In this document: positions 29,976-42,172 of the stretch, piece by piece
Layout of the letters: every line of letters begins with the position of its first letter
How positions within the stretch are numbered: the stretch's first letter is position 1
Assembly: GCA_015680685.1 (NCBI GenBank)
Contig: MNCI01006881.1
Span: forward strand, 128,086 to 192,085
Reading direction: 5' to 3'
DNA: 64,000 nt
Source of the DNA: Gnetum montanum
Taxonomy: Eukaryota; Streptophyta; Gnetopsida; Gnetales; Gnetaceae
The notes under the pieces: generated by a model
What the model was told of the DNA's origin: nothing
The model's database searches: none
What the model saw: only the letters and a program-made list of their open reading frames with translations
Position numbers and translations under genes: made by a program

Positions 29976-31960
29976 CCTAAAACCCCCACCAATGACCATA
30001 GTAACCAACCTTCAACTTCTAGAATGAATACATCAATAACAAATAGACCTAACTTCAAAAGGAAGGATAGGTCTAAGTACATTAAGTTGCCACTAAAACC
30101 ATCCAAGTTACTTGATCAACTATTAAGAAGTGGGTGCATGCAACATAAACAAATGATTGAAGCCACTCAAAAGAAACATGAGAAAATATGTGAAATAGTC
30201 AAAGATCCCCATTGGGAAATGAAAGATGATCCATTAATGCTGAGATACTTCAAACTAGACCACTTCTACCATTATCATCAACTATCCATTCATTATACAA
30301 ATTTCTTCTTTGCACTAAAGGATGACCTACAAAAGATGATAGATAGGGGGAAACTAGTCTTAGATGCTTCCAACCTAGTTTGACCACAAAATAAGTCAAT
30401 GTAGGTCTAAAAATATTCCTTGAATGCTAATGATAGCCTTATGCTATTTTAGCATTCAACATTAATGACAACTAAAGACCTACTAGAGAACAATTTGTGA
30501 TCCAAGTCCCGTCTATAATAAAAGAGTTTCTTCAACTTCCAATAGCTCAAGACCTCCTTTCATTGTGAGAGTACTAGCATGGAGACCTCTAAGGGAATAT
30601 TTTTTCATCAAGGTCTCCCAACCAAATACAAGCTAAATAGTTGTAGCCCAACCAATTGCATAATGAACTCCTATGGTAGCTAATGTTATTTCCTCTTCCT
30701 TATAACAAATGCCTAACAACTAAAAAATTTCAGCCAACCAAAAAGGAAGTATAAGTAAAAGCTTGATAACAAGGGAGACAAGTAGGAGGAGGCATGAAAG
30801 GAAGTGGGGTCACCAAATCCAACTCCCATTTAAGATATACCAATGACCTCCATTACCCCATCTCCTTCAACCAACAAGCCATAGTAGGATGCTAGAGCCC
30901 ACAACCAAAATTACAAAGAAGAGTCACAGCAATGAAAGCCTAAAACTAAAGTCTACCTTTTGGAACGTATTGAGGAAGTAAAGTAGAACTAGGATGATAA
31001 GCACACAATCAATGAAAAAAACACCCTCAGTGTAATGGACCAGATTAATTAATCCTTGAAGTAGAAAAATACTACCTTAAGTTTATATAACCTGATCATG
31101 ACTTATATCACACATTGTGAGACGTTAGTCACAATGTTGACCTTCATACCTATTAGTGATGATATTCTTACTAATGGGAAAGTCATCCATGCAGTAATGA
31201 TTCCTCCCTCACTAGGGGAGGATAAATCGACACCCTTAACATATTGCAATAGAAAAATTATGGTTAATCCCTAGAACGATGAGGTGACTACAACCCCTCT
31301 ATTCATAACCCTACACATAGGACAATTTAAAATACATTGCATGCATGTTGATGATGGATTAGTAACCAAAGTCATCCCATGCACCATCATTGAATGTTTG
31401 GGCTTAACTAAGTAGGTACAACCTATGACCATTGTAGCTCTTAAGTCCTTCAATGGATCAGGAGTTGCCATCAAGGGGTCTATCTCTTTAGAGTTTGTAG
31501 CTAGAGATCAATTTCCTACAACAGCAAACATCTTAGTAGTGAAAGAGAAACCAGGATTCAACCTTGTTATGGGAAGACCTTTGTTGGCTTAATTACAAGC
31601 TATCACCTTGCCCATCGATCAAGAAATTCACCATCCTTATGGAGGAGGTGGAATCATCATTAATGGTAACAATGGAGCCCCCCTAGATGTTAGCAACATG
31701 GGCATAGAACTAGGGTCTAAAGTGGAGCTTTAAGAAGAAGCTCCTAGAAATGAAGAGCAAGAACCTAAGACAACTAGTGTTGATAATGAGAAGTAATGTG
31801 ATATGCTATGGGATGAATTTCTTTTTAACATACTAAGCAAAGGTGATGGCAAATACAAGTTTGTGTAGAATAGGCCTTACTCACTTCCTAATCTTGAAAA
31901 TATTAGGAAGAGTCTACATAAGTGAAGTTTATCCTAACTATCTCATACCTTTATGACTAG
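29976..31960 (+). pseudogene. gag: El-4 gag C-terminus and protease
   Basis: FKRKDRSKYIKLPLKPS and LLDQLLRSGCMQHKQ (30050-30160) match El-3 gag just after the capsid. The zinc-knuckle-like segment (about 30255-30310) has lost its cysteines. FVIQVP- and FIVRV-like pieces (30495-30600) are remnants of the PFVV repeats. Protease lies at about 31270-31730: TTPLFITL, MHVDDGLVTKVIP, LVMGRPLLA. Several TAG and other stops. A dead relic. Confidence 0.8.
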
Positions 31961-32109
31961 ATGTAATGCTAGCTAAATAGCATTTTTTCTTCTTTTGCAA
32001 TTTATTATATCTTTATTATTTTATGCATGGAGCCTAAATTTATTTGCAGTATTACTTATATGCTACAACCTTTCTTTATTTTTAATTATATTCTTAGAAC
32101 ATTAAAAAG

Positions 32110-32300
32110 TGTCTCTTTTAGATACTATCTACTAAGACATAAAACTAGCACCATGGCCCTCTAAGGCCTAACCTTGGAATTATGATCTACTATGACCTCA
32201 AACTAGCATTCTCATCCACAAAGATGCTAAACTAGCAAAGTAGCCATAGTCACACAATATGACTCGTGTCCATGATGGCCTAAAAATAGAAAATGTTCCT
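32110..32300 (+). repeat. Spacer array of El-4
   Basis: ACTAAGACATAAAACTAGCA, CTATGACCTCAAACTAGCA and GATGCTAAACTAGC repeat; a decayed version of the TTAAACTA array at the same place as in El-3. 31961-32109 holds no recognisable feature. Confidence 0.6.
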
Positions 32301-32559
32301 TTCATTATGATATCTCCTTTTGTTTAACCTATTATTGCATTAATTTAATGTTACAACAAAAACATCAACATAGTCATTTACAACATTTGTGACTATAGAT
32401 TTGTATAGCCAAAAATAAATCCAAATATTTAGATTTAAAATTAAAATATCCATGAATACAATGTGTAGCAATGACGCCATAGAATAACCATCCATAACAT
32501 AGTCTTGGCTAATCATAGCCATCAACATAAAAATAAGAATAGATAGCCAACAAGCTAAA

Positions 32560-32750
32560 ATCAAGGAGGTTGTTGAGTAGCATCCATAGGAAGAGGTGGT
32601 GGGGCATTCCAACCCTCACTACTAGGGTTACTAATGTCTCCTAAGGCCTAAAATGCAATAACATATAGTTAGTTGGTAACCAATAGCCAAGATCATGACT
32701 TAAAACAAATACTAAAACATAAAATATATCAAACTTGATGAGATTCTAGC
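32560..32750 (-). pseudogene. El-4 antisense gene, last exon remnant
   Basis: On minus, after an AG acceptor, SNPSSEGWNAPPPLPMDAT and a stop (about 32640-32573) sit where the proline-containing tail of the antisense gene should be. The preceding exon is cut by El-5 at 32768. Low sequence identity; the call rests on position and composition. Confidence 0.4.
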
Positions 32751-32767
32751 TCCATGACTTCCAAGGA

Positions 32768-34380
32768 TATGGTGACTGAAAACATCAGTGGCTAGAAGAC
32801 CAAGAGGTCCATGGGTGTATAGTCCTAATCGCAAGTCCATGCAAGGGCCTACTAGAGGTAGAGATAGGGTACCCTAAATAGTATTTTCAATCAAAGAGGG
32901 ACTTACTAGATGTAATTTGGGTGTAGCATGATTAGCCATGATGCTAATTTGAAACAATTCTAAGTGTTCGAGTGGTGTTAATGATGTTAACAATGTTAGT
33001 GGGGGTGAGTGTAGTCAAGGATCTTAGAAAAGAATGAAAGTGTCAATGTGCAGAGATTATTTCCCAAGCATGGCCATGCGTTAAAATAGTAGAAAATGTA
33101 AGAAAAATGTTGAAAATGCAAAGAAAGGAAAAGAAATAGAAAGAGAATGAAACACCACCCCAAATGAGATTGAGCATAGTTAACTCTAGAAGGGGTAAGA
33201 AGGTATGCCATGTACAACAGGCACAATGGACAATGTAGTCATAGTATTAGGAGTGTTTGGTTGCAAATACTAACATTTTTCCATTGTCTGTGCTTGTCAA
33301 GCTAGCTACCATGATGTGTAGTGGGCTACAATGTTCCAATGGACTTCGATGAGCTGTGGTAGTTTGCAACTTTGCCTTTCTCTGATTTGTTAGTGTGCCT
33401 TTGGTTTGCTGATGCTTTGGTTTCACCTACCCAAATTTGGAAATTTTCCAACCTTGAATCTTGAGCCAATGCTCAAATTTGGAAACTCCCAAATTTGCGA
33501 ACTTGCTAAGCTTGAATCTTGCCAAATGCTCAAATTTGCCAACTCAAATTTGCCAACCCTAAAAATTTTGAGGGTGGGGGTATTTATAGGGTTAGATTTA
33601 GCATGAAATGTGTGGTGACTATCATGTGGCAAATGGAATGGTTAGAGCTACACTATCATCCAACTATGCTCTCCACTAATAATGGTAGTGTTGTGCTCTA
33701 GTATGCTTTGCCAGAATCTACAAGACTGCAAGACTATGACTACGCTTCCACTTGCATGTATATGTGCTAAGAGGATCACAATGTACCTAAAAATGCAACT
33801 TTGGAGACTATGCTCTAGGACTATGCTCTCCACTATTTTGTGTGGGTTTGAGCATAGTTACAATTTTGGGCACAAAAAGACGATATAACAAAAATGCATT
33901 TTGCTAACTACACTTGCTAGAGGTGCGTTGGAGCTAAGCTGAGTGCTGGTACTACCTTGTGAGGGTCTTTAGAGGCTATTTTAGCTAGCTACACTTGAAT
34001 ACACTATGGACTTGGGGGGAGTGTAGTCCAACACTTAGAAACATTTTGTAAAGAATGGCTATGTGTTAACTATTCTCACCATTGAAGGTTGACTACAATC
34101 TTGACTGGGGATGAGCATAGTCCCAGCACTTGTCAAAACTTGTAGAAACTAGCTTCTAGTTGACTACACTTGACTACACTCTAGGGTAGTGAAGAATGTA
34201 GTCTTAGCACTTAGAAATTTTTGTAGTGGCTAGCTTGACTACACTTGTTGACTATGCTTGTAAAACTAGCCTTCATGTTGACTATGCTTGACTACACTTT
34301 AGGGCAATGATGAGCATAGTCTCAACACTTAGAAAAATTTTGTAGATGAGACTTCAAAGTGCAAATTTGATGGTATTTCA
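32768..34380 (-). repeat. El-5 3' LTR (about 1.6 kb)
   Basis: On minus it starts TGAAATACCATCAAATTTG (34380). The far end near 32768 lines up with the El-2 and El-8 LTR ends but is decayed. TATAAATA lies on minus at 33588-33581. ACTATGCTCTCCACT occurs at about 33662 and 33824, with many GACTACACTT and AGCATAGT words. Confidence 0.75.
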
Positions 34381-34432
34381 TTGGATCCTATTTGTTGATG
34401 TCTAGAGGAATGGCTCGAGAGATTTAAACAAA
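34381..34432 (-). other. Stem-loop and purine tract of El-5
   Basis: On minus TTTGTTTAAATCT (34432-34420) can pair with AGACATCAACAAA (34403-34391) at 10 of 13 positions across the loop CTCGAGCCATTCCTCT. The tract is decayed to AAATAGGATCC. Arrangement equals that of El-3 and El-6. Confidence 0.6.
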
Positions 34433-35640
34433 GAACAAAAAAGCACCATAATGGGCCTAACACCAACATCACGCTTTAGTATCTTATCGAATGTCATTGC
34501 ACCATGCTTAAGAGTGTTGTGGATAGTGGTATGCTGAGAGTAAAAGGTGTAGATAATTTGCTAGGGATAAAAGTGAAGATGAAGTACAAATAGGGTGTTA
34601 TGATGTAGGATGTAGGGTCAACATAGCTAATGGTGACCATGTTACTAGGGCGACTACCTCTAAAAACTTTGACCTCTCATCAAAGTACTTATGAGAGAGT
34701 TAGTGTGGATTTAGGGTTGGACCAGTTGTGAAATTCTAGTGTTGTTGGATTTCTTGGGGATGTGCCCACACTCTTTTTCTTTACTTACTACTTCTTACTA
34801 CAAGGAAAACCTACTTTGGGTTCTACACAATGCTAAATGCTAACTGCAAGGTGCTTTCCATCAAGCGGACTATGTGCCATTGGATGGGCTTTGCTTTGAT
34901 ATTTGTGAAACTATGCCGTATCTATAGGATAGGTGTTTCCTCCCTAAGATGACTTGTGTTATATCCACCTAGACTTTGACCAGGCAATAGAGGCTCCCCA
35001 CAAGATTACTTATGTTATGTCTACCTTGGGTTCTATGATTTGACTTGAAGAGGATGTCATGTAGTCACAACACATCGAGTGTTAAAGGGGCTTGTAGTCT
35101 TGACTATGTGGGGGAATGCAAGAGCACTGGAACATAAGGGTCGATGTAGGTAGGCTATCATAGGGTAGTAGGGATGTGCACTATTAAGAGGAATAGCTAG
35201 TCTAGTCACAAACATTAGAGCAATGTGGTGACTTGTTGTTACGATGAGATGCACCTTTGCATGACCACCTAGTGATTCATCTTGCAAACACAACTTTGAG
35301 AAGGAAAGAAAAACACACAATACATAATATAAATAAAATGGTAGGGGGAAAAGATGCTAAAAATAATTCAAAGGTTGGACTAGTTGTAAGTGTTCAAATG
35401 GCTAGTAAAATGCTAGGGGCTGATGATGCTACAAGTGCTCCAAAGGCTACACTGATTTCAAGTGCTCAAAAAACTAATAAAATGATGAGGGTCGATGATG
35501 TTGCAAGTGCTCCAAAGGTCACACTAGTTGTAGGTGCTCCAATCTAGGACTATAGAATCCCTACCCATGTGGTGTAGAAAAGAAGTGGGAAGTGGGGGAG
35601 TTAGAGTTCCACTCACTCGCTTTCTTGTAGAATTATGTGT
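34433..35640. other. El-5 3' non-coding region with a tandem repeat
   Basis: No gene is recognised. At about 35375-35547 a unit of roughly 75-90 bases containing GCAAGTGCTCCAAAGGYYACACT repeats two to three times; it happens to be open on plus, but there is no sign of selection. Confidence 0.5.
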
Positions 35641-36060
35641 GGTTGACTGCAAACCCAGTTTAAGGTCCTAGTAGATCATAGCCCTACTAGTTTAATATCC
35701 TAGTAGAACATGAACCTAATTTAAGATCTTGGTAGACCATTGTATGCTAGCTTATAGTCCTAGTGAACTATTGTATGCTAGTTTAATATCATAGTGAACA
35801 AATGCTATTCTTGTTTACCATTATGGTTAACTATTGTGCTAGTTTAGCATTGTGGCAGACTATTGCACTAGTTTAGCATCATGGCAAACTACTACACTAG
35901 TTTAGCATTGTAGTGGACAATTACTATGCTAGTTTAACATCATAGAAGATGAGCTTCTATGCCAGTTTAATGACATGACCCAAGGATAAGTTGTGCCAGT
36001 TTAACATCATAGTAGACATGCTATGCTAGTTTAATGTTGTAGTAGACAAAAGATGTTTAC
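35640..36060 (-). repeat. Spacer array of El-5, after pol remnant
   Basis: CTAGTTTAACATCATAGTRGAC and variants repeat about ten times on plus, every 35-45 bases (TTAAACTAG in the gag direction). A shorter stretch follows at 36400-36490. Confidence 0.75.
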
Positions 36061-36116
36061 CTTGTTGGATTGATGTGTAGCATTGCATGCTAAGAATAGT
36101 ATGACTTCAAGTATAA

Positions 36117-36340
36117 ATGGTTCATTGGATTGGAAAACTTAGTTCCATCAAGATTAGCAAGCATGAATGCTCCATTTTCATAGGCCTTGGTGACCAAGAA
36201 AGGCCTTTCCTAGTGAGGCATCAATTGATATCACCATGCGGTCCCATGAGGACTAAAGGTGAGAGCATTTGCTTGCACATAGCCATGTCATGTTCCTACA
36301 AAATGAATAAGAAAAAAATCAAGTGCCACCTATTTTAATG
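36117..36340 (-). pseudogene. pol: El-5 pol N-terminus remnant
   Basis: On minus the decayed frame MLSPLVLMGPHGDIN matches the LTGPYGE block of El-2 pol and the EPYGKI block of El-3. Nothing corresponding to RT follows. Confidence 0.5.
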
Positions 36341-36490
36341 AAGTTAATATGCACAAATGAAGAGAAAGAAATGTGATGAAATTTGCCAAAGTATTCATGC
36401 AGGTTATTAAGGAACATAAGTATGTTTGTACCAGTTTTATGTCTTGATAGCACATGCGTACACTAGTTTTAGGTCTTAGTAGATCATGGA

Positions 36491-38460
36491 CATGTTATAT
36501 GTGTTATTTTGTGAAGGTTTGTCTATGATTAGGGAGAAAAATTTGCTAAGCATTCACTAGGTGGTAAAAAATTGAAATTTTTGGCTAAGTTTGGATGACT
36601 ACGCTCTCACATGACTACACTCACATCCAACTACTCTCTCCATAGGGTGTCTAAGCATAGTCTTGGGTTGGTGGATCATTAAATGATCCTAGGAGGGTAT
36701 ATAGGCATGTTTGCACCATGGTTAAGTTTTCATTTTCTTGCTTTCAATTGGGATGTCTAGAGCATAGTCTTGTTGTTATTATTACACACTACCAGTGGAC
36801 AGCATAGTTAGAGAAGAATGACATAGCGGAGTGGGTGCCTACACCTAGGATTGATGAACATTACTAAAGGGGAGAGAGCACTAGGTTCCCTACCATAGGC
36901 ACATGTGGAGAAAAGGAGGTCATCAATGTTAGCTAGGTACATCAACTATGCTCTCCACTTTGCTCATTTTTTTGTTCATTCTTTGCCAATTTTATTTAGA
37001 GTGAGGGTTTGGGAGCATACATCTTTGGTGCACTCTACCATGGCAATGGCCACCACTATCATACACCATTTTTGCACAATGTGATGGTAGGAAGGATGTG
37101 CATAATAGTAGGGAGGGTTTTGGGTGTTTATTTTTTTTCTACTGCACATGGGAGGTTTTTTTGCTAGATGGAAAATTTGGAAGGATGGTGCATTACATTT
37201 TATGACATAACTATAGGGAAAATGTCTATTGCTATCTGGCATAGGGTGGGCATAGTGGTTGTGCATAGGGGTTCTAGGGTTGTAGGCTTGCAAGGTTGGT
37301 AGTAGGGGTTTTTGAGGCACATTGGCTGGGGTAGACATGTGGGTTAGAGTTTGGGGCACATAAGGGCTAGTTTTTAGGCCTTTACACACTATTGTGAGGT
37401 TGCAAGTGTTCCTACAGTGGCAAGGGCATGAGGGAAAGCCATGAAGAAGCCTACCATAGAGGCAAGGGACGTAATAGGGGTTTATCCCTACATTGTTTTG
37501 GATTTTTTTTTGAATTTTCTGGTACTAGAAAAGGGTTTCTGTTTGGTTCTTTGGGATCACATAGGAAGGACTGGGCGTTGCACATGGATGACATGGTGTA
37601 AGTATGGGGAGGCCACGGTTGTAATGGCTATAATGGTCACAGCTACCACCACACATCATAGCTATTTTTTCTTTTTCTTGTTTAAAGAGATAGTAATGGA
37701 GGAGGGGGAGAGGGTCAGGCTTGGTAGGCATGATGAGTGTAGTATTACAGTGATGCAATGGACAAAACATGTGAAAGGGCATGAGCATGGCACATGGTGG
37801 ATGTGAACATAGCACGTAGCACCATAGCAAGGCATGACTAGTAGAGGGTAGTGCGGTAGTGGCACTTGGAGGCTATGCTTTCCATGGCCACAACTAACAC
37901 TATGCTCCTCATGCCTTGCAAGTGTAGTTGTCACTAAGTGTTTGACAAAATATTTTTTTTCCAAGTGTTTGATGAAATTTTTCTAACCTGAAAGTTTATT
38001 TTTTTGAGACTAAACTTTATAGAGAGTGTCATTGGAAGTTAGAAAAATTTTTAGTTTGGAACTATGCTCTCTATTGAGGTAGTCTAGAGTTAGAAAATTT
38101 TTACAATTTTTGGAACTATGCTCTCCACTGAGATAGCCTAGAGTTAGAAAAAAATTTGCAATTTTTTGGACTATGCTCTCCACTAAGGTAGTCTAGAGGT
38201 AGAAAATTTTTCCAAAATTTTATAAACTATGCATGATGCTAAAATTGCAAAATGTAATGCTAAGCCTATGAAAAAATGTTGTACCCTAGTGAGTACTAGG
38301 TGCATCAAATGAATTCATTAATGTCCTATACCTGTGAGGCCCTAGAGGGTATTGCCAAAATTAAGAATTTTTTGCTAGTTTGTATTATATTGTGTTAATT
38401 TTGATAACTTATTTTAATGATTTAATGCCAAAATTTTCATCTATGTATATATACTAATCT
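36491..38460. other. El-5 antisense-gene 5' region, no clear exon
   Basis: A TATATAG lies on plus at 36698-36704. A possible first exon ends near 37470 but is not secure. Several open frames (for example 37441-37806) have no recognisable product. ACTATGCTCTCCACT words occur at about 36948 and in the repeat below. Confidence 0.35.
38040..38230. repeat. Three tandem ~60-bp repeats with ACTATGCTCTCCACT
   Basis: Three units each contain GGAACTATGCTCTCYAYTGAGRTAGYCTAGAGTTAGAAAA or a close variant. They lie upstream of the HAD-like exon of the El-5 antisense gene, where El-3 has its GCGTATACGC cluster. Confidence 0.75.
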
Positions 38461-38486
38461 TTTGCTTGTTTCTTGGTAGTTACAAG

Positions 38487-41400
38487 GTGCTATTGAAGCC
38501 TATTTTGATCATAGTGGAGCTCATGGGCATCCTATGTTGCATGAGAAAACTCTTTCCCAGCATGCCTAAGCTAGATATGCTGGTGGATCACCAAGTGATG
38601 TCGTTCCAACCAAGGGCTCATGAGTTCTTGGAATTCTTATTGTAGTAGTTTAGTGTGATCATTTGGGTACACTTGGTAGTGGAGGCTACTAGCACCATCA
38701 CCGAGACATTTCTACCCATGGCATCTTGATATTCATCCTAGATGAGCCTATTACTAGCAATGATGGGGCCAGTGGTTTAGGTAGAGATCCTAGGAGAACT
38801 CGACACTTATCTAAGATATGACACATGATGGGGTTTGGTTTCTACAATAAGAGCAACACCCTTTTCATCATGCTATGTGTACACACCCTATTCTAGTATC
38901 ACCTAGGACTGTCTACTATGCCAAAGGGTAAGTGCTTTTATGGTTCTTGTAATGTTTCTTTGCTACTTACTCATGCCAAATTGCTAATGGCTCATGATTG
39001 ATGCCAAGTCTAGAGTTGGTGAGAAGGAACTACATGATGAGGTGGATGCTCTAGCCATCACTTGCACTACCTTGGAGGTGTTCTCATCTAGCACAAATGT
39101 TTAGGTAGTTGTGCTTGGGTAGGTGGGGCCCAGTTTCAAGGTCTACCTTCCTCGATACGTAAAGGCATATGAGCGATGTAGGACCCATAGCTGGTTCGAT
39201 GAGGAGTGGGCTACTAGTTAGATTAACACTAAGGAGATGCTTACAATGCCACCCTCATCTCTCACATCATTTATGTTGCATATGTATTTAAGCTTTGGCT
39301 CATTTTCTTACTCATGTTTGCTTTTTAGTTTGCCTTATTTCCATGATGCTAATGTTGACATTGATTTGACTTTATTGCAATGGTGATTACCTTAGTTGAG
39401 GTGACGATGATTACCACAGGCCACACAGAGACCACCCTTATCATGAAGTATGGCGATGTGGAGGGTGTGCAACACTAGTTGTGCCATAAAGCTTTAGATA
39501 CACTGATGGCTTAGCTCACATGTGTAGGATTGATAAACCTAATTTTGGTGCTTATCTTGAGTAACCCAGTGGGTAAAATGGTCATCATCATTAACATCTT
39601 TAACAATGACATTAGGTAGTTTTTCAACCAAATGCATGGAATGACAATAGTATTGGATGTTAATGAGGCCTTCTTTGCCAACCTCTTTGGCCTTCCTACT
39701 GATGGCCTAATGATTATCGATAAGGCTAGCATAGAGGTGGATCATAGAAGGAAGATCAAGGACTAGTTGGGGACTACTTGATCTCACAAGGGCATACCAA
39801 TTAAGGATGTGCTAGTGCCTAAGGTACAAGAGCTATACCCTCTATTTTGCACTCATGTCTTTTCAAAGTTGCTCTCCCAAGGAAAGATCCTTGTGGTGGA
39901 GTAGGCATCGGTAATGAAGGAGGTGCAACTGGAGGGTACAAGGTTCAACTAGGCTACAGACATAGCCACTGGCTTTCATGAAAATATCTCTAGGCTTTGG
40001 TTCAACCTCTAGGCTAGGTCCCATGTACACTTTGCATTATTTTCAAGATACCTATGAAGGTTCATGAAGTTCTTGGTTGTGCATGATGATGGGTGATGGG
40101 TTGTGTAGGATCATGAGTAGGTGTCCAAGCCCTAGATTAAACATATGTTCATGAATACACACATGCAAGACCCCCCATAAGGGAGCAAGACCCCCCATAG
40201 GGGAGCAATGAGTCATTATTGATAATGACTAAGGGTCCTATAAGGCAACCACATTACTTATGCGATAGTGCAAAAGAGGATCCTTTAGTTAGCACCAAGG
40301 ACATAAGTAAGGTAGATCACTATATAGCAGAGATGGTGGGACTATCTAAGGCCAAGATTAAGAGGCCAAATCTTGTAGAGGAGGCTACACTTGAATTAGG
40401 AAGGCCAAGTACCAAGAGGATCCATATTAAGTTTTAAAGCTTGTGTGCAAATGTTGCAAGTTAGTATGTGTTACTTCTTATAAATTGTATTTATGTATGT
40501 TTATGTTTTTATATTTTTCATTTATGTTATACTATTAACTAGCTAATAAAGTGCATATGTGTACTAATGTGCTAGATATGTATATGTGTTAATTGTAGAG
40601 ATAGTAGAGAGGATTGTAGGAGTAGCAGCTGAGGCAGTAGTAGAAGTGCCTCCTTAAGCTAAGGAGGGGGAGGCTCATGGGGATGTGCTTCATGAGGTAG
40701 CAGAGACCCTCTAACAATTGGAGGAAGAGGGTATGCTCCACCCCAATGGGATGATTTTGATAGCTTGTTCAATGGTTAATAGCTAGGTAAGCCCCCTACA
40801 CTCATTCCTGAGGGCTTGCTAGGTAACCTACCTAGATTTCCATCTATCTTTGCTTGTTTGCTCTAGAATTTTTAGCTATTTGATTATATGATAATTTAAT
40901 CATTATGTTATAGCATTAGATGTTCCCACTAGCAGTCCCACATCTACCTACCACATGGAGCTATGGGTAGACATGCCTGATAAATGTGCCTTCATGGAAG
41001 GCATCATTGAGGACATGATGGACTTCTTGCAATAGATAGACCCTAAGCTCGAAATGCATGCGACGTTGATTTCCTTTATGTTACATTACTAATTGAGTGC
41101 TTAGTTCTTGGCTAATATTGATTAATTTTTGCATGACTACAAGTCCTAAGCTTCAATGGGATCTAAGAAAGGTGGCCAAGATGGATGCCCTCCCTAACCT
41201 CCCTCTTAATGTAGATCAGGTATTTTATTGCATGTACGAGACATCAAACAAGTTTGCACTTTCCTATGCAATGGCATTGTGAGTCTATAGGTGCTCAAAT
41301 GAGCATGTATGAAAACATGTGCACAAGCTACAAGAGAAGGTGACTAGAAAAGATATGAAGATTAAAGCTCTTCAATATAGATATGACTTCTTAGCAACTA

Positions 41401-42055
41401 GATCACAGGGAAACAACACCTAGCATATCTCTGAGATCGAATATGCCTGATATTGGATAGCTCTCAGAGGTAAGAATGAGCCCACATGGGAGTTAATAGA
41501 GCAAAAAATACAAATAGACTTACTCAACCAAAAGAATCAAGATTGAAAGAACTACATCATGAAGGTCTACTGGTGGGGGCAAACACAAAGAACCACAAAC
41601 ACTTGTATAAGCACAAGCATGACACATACCTATGATGGTAAAAAGTGGATTCTCTCAAACACCACCACCTTGAGATGTTTATTAAGGTGATCAGTGGATG
41701 GTAGGCATATGAATTTTTTACAGAGCACATGATGATGAGTGGCTCTCCTAAAAGGTAGATCATCATCCCTTGGGAGGGGCTTCTTCTACTACCTTTTCGA
41801 TGGAGTTGCCCACATGGACCATCATGGATGTTGGCTTTGGAACGTTACCTCCAAAACTCAACGATGCATGACCATCTTAGGTTAGGTATTTTTTTTACTT
41901 TTTGCATGTTTTGAGTTAGCTTGTATAGTTCATGTTTGCTTACTAACTACATGTTTTTTCTATGGTTATTGTAGTAGGTACCAGGTGATGCTCTAGGCCC
42001 TAGTGATGTGGTGGAGGAAGAAAAACCTCTACCTTCACTTAGACCCACTAGTTAA
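38487..42055 (+). pseudogene. Antisense gene, copy in El-5
   Basis: HAD-like exon at about 38487-38927: KPILIIVELMGILC (motif I with Glu for Asp), FQPRAHEFLEFLL, VIIWVHL and NTLFIMLCVHTLF, ending at a GTAAGTGC donor identical to that of the El-2 copy. Then exon 3 (about 39005-39236), exon 4 (39360-40436: LFGLPTDGLMI, VPKVQELYPLFCTHVFSKLLSQ), exon 5 (about 40600-40780), exon 6 (about 40915-41052), exon 7 (41140-41880, coiled coil) and exon 8 (about 41975-42055: VPGDALGPSDVVEEEKPLPS). Dozens of stops, many TAG. It is the most decayed of the three long copies, yet exon order is intact. Confidence 0.7.
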
Positions 42056-42167
42056 GCATGATTAGATGTACTCCTACTACTAGGAATTTTTACTATTTTT
42101 ACTATATTTTTTCCACATGATGGTGCTCATGACATGTACTAATATTCATATGGCATCTAATGAATGC

Positions 42168-42172
42168 ATTTT
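42168..42172. repeat. Target-site duplication of El-6, left copy (ATTTT)
   Basis: ATTTT directly precedes the El-6 LTR and is repeated at 52526-52530. Confidence 0.85.

Larger units (their letters stand above)
29976..32767 (+). mobile_element. El-4: oldest layer, internal fragment of a plus-strand element
   Basis: It holds the gag C-terminus, the protease, a spacer array and the end of an antisense gene, in the same order as El-3. El-2 inserted at its left end (29975/29976) and El-5 at its right end (32767/32768). Its LTRs are not in the window at either side. Confidence 0.75.

Noticed and set aside
32744-32757. Possible primer-binding site left of the El-5 LTR
   Set aside because: Resemblance to the primer site is short. 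The stem-loop and purine tract on the other side show that this is a 3' LTR, and the sequence fits the antisense gene of El-4.
35257-35547. 96-codon frame with internal peptide repeats
   Set aside because: The peptide repeat follows from a DNA tandem repeat in the non-coding 3' region of El-5; no start context or relative in the other elements.
37441-37830. Two long overlapping open frames (plus and minus) in El-5
   Set aside because: No similarity to known families; position is the decayed 5' region of the antisense gene, and the frames oppose each other over a low-complexity stretch.
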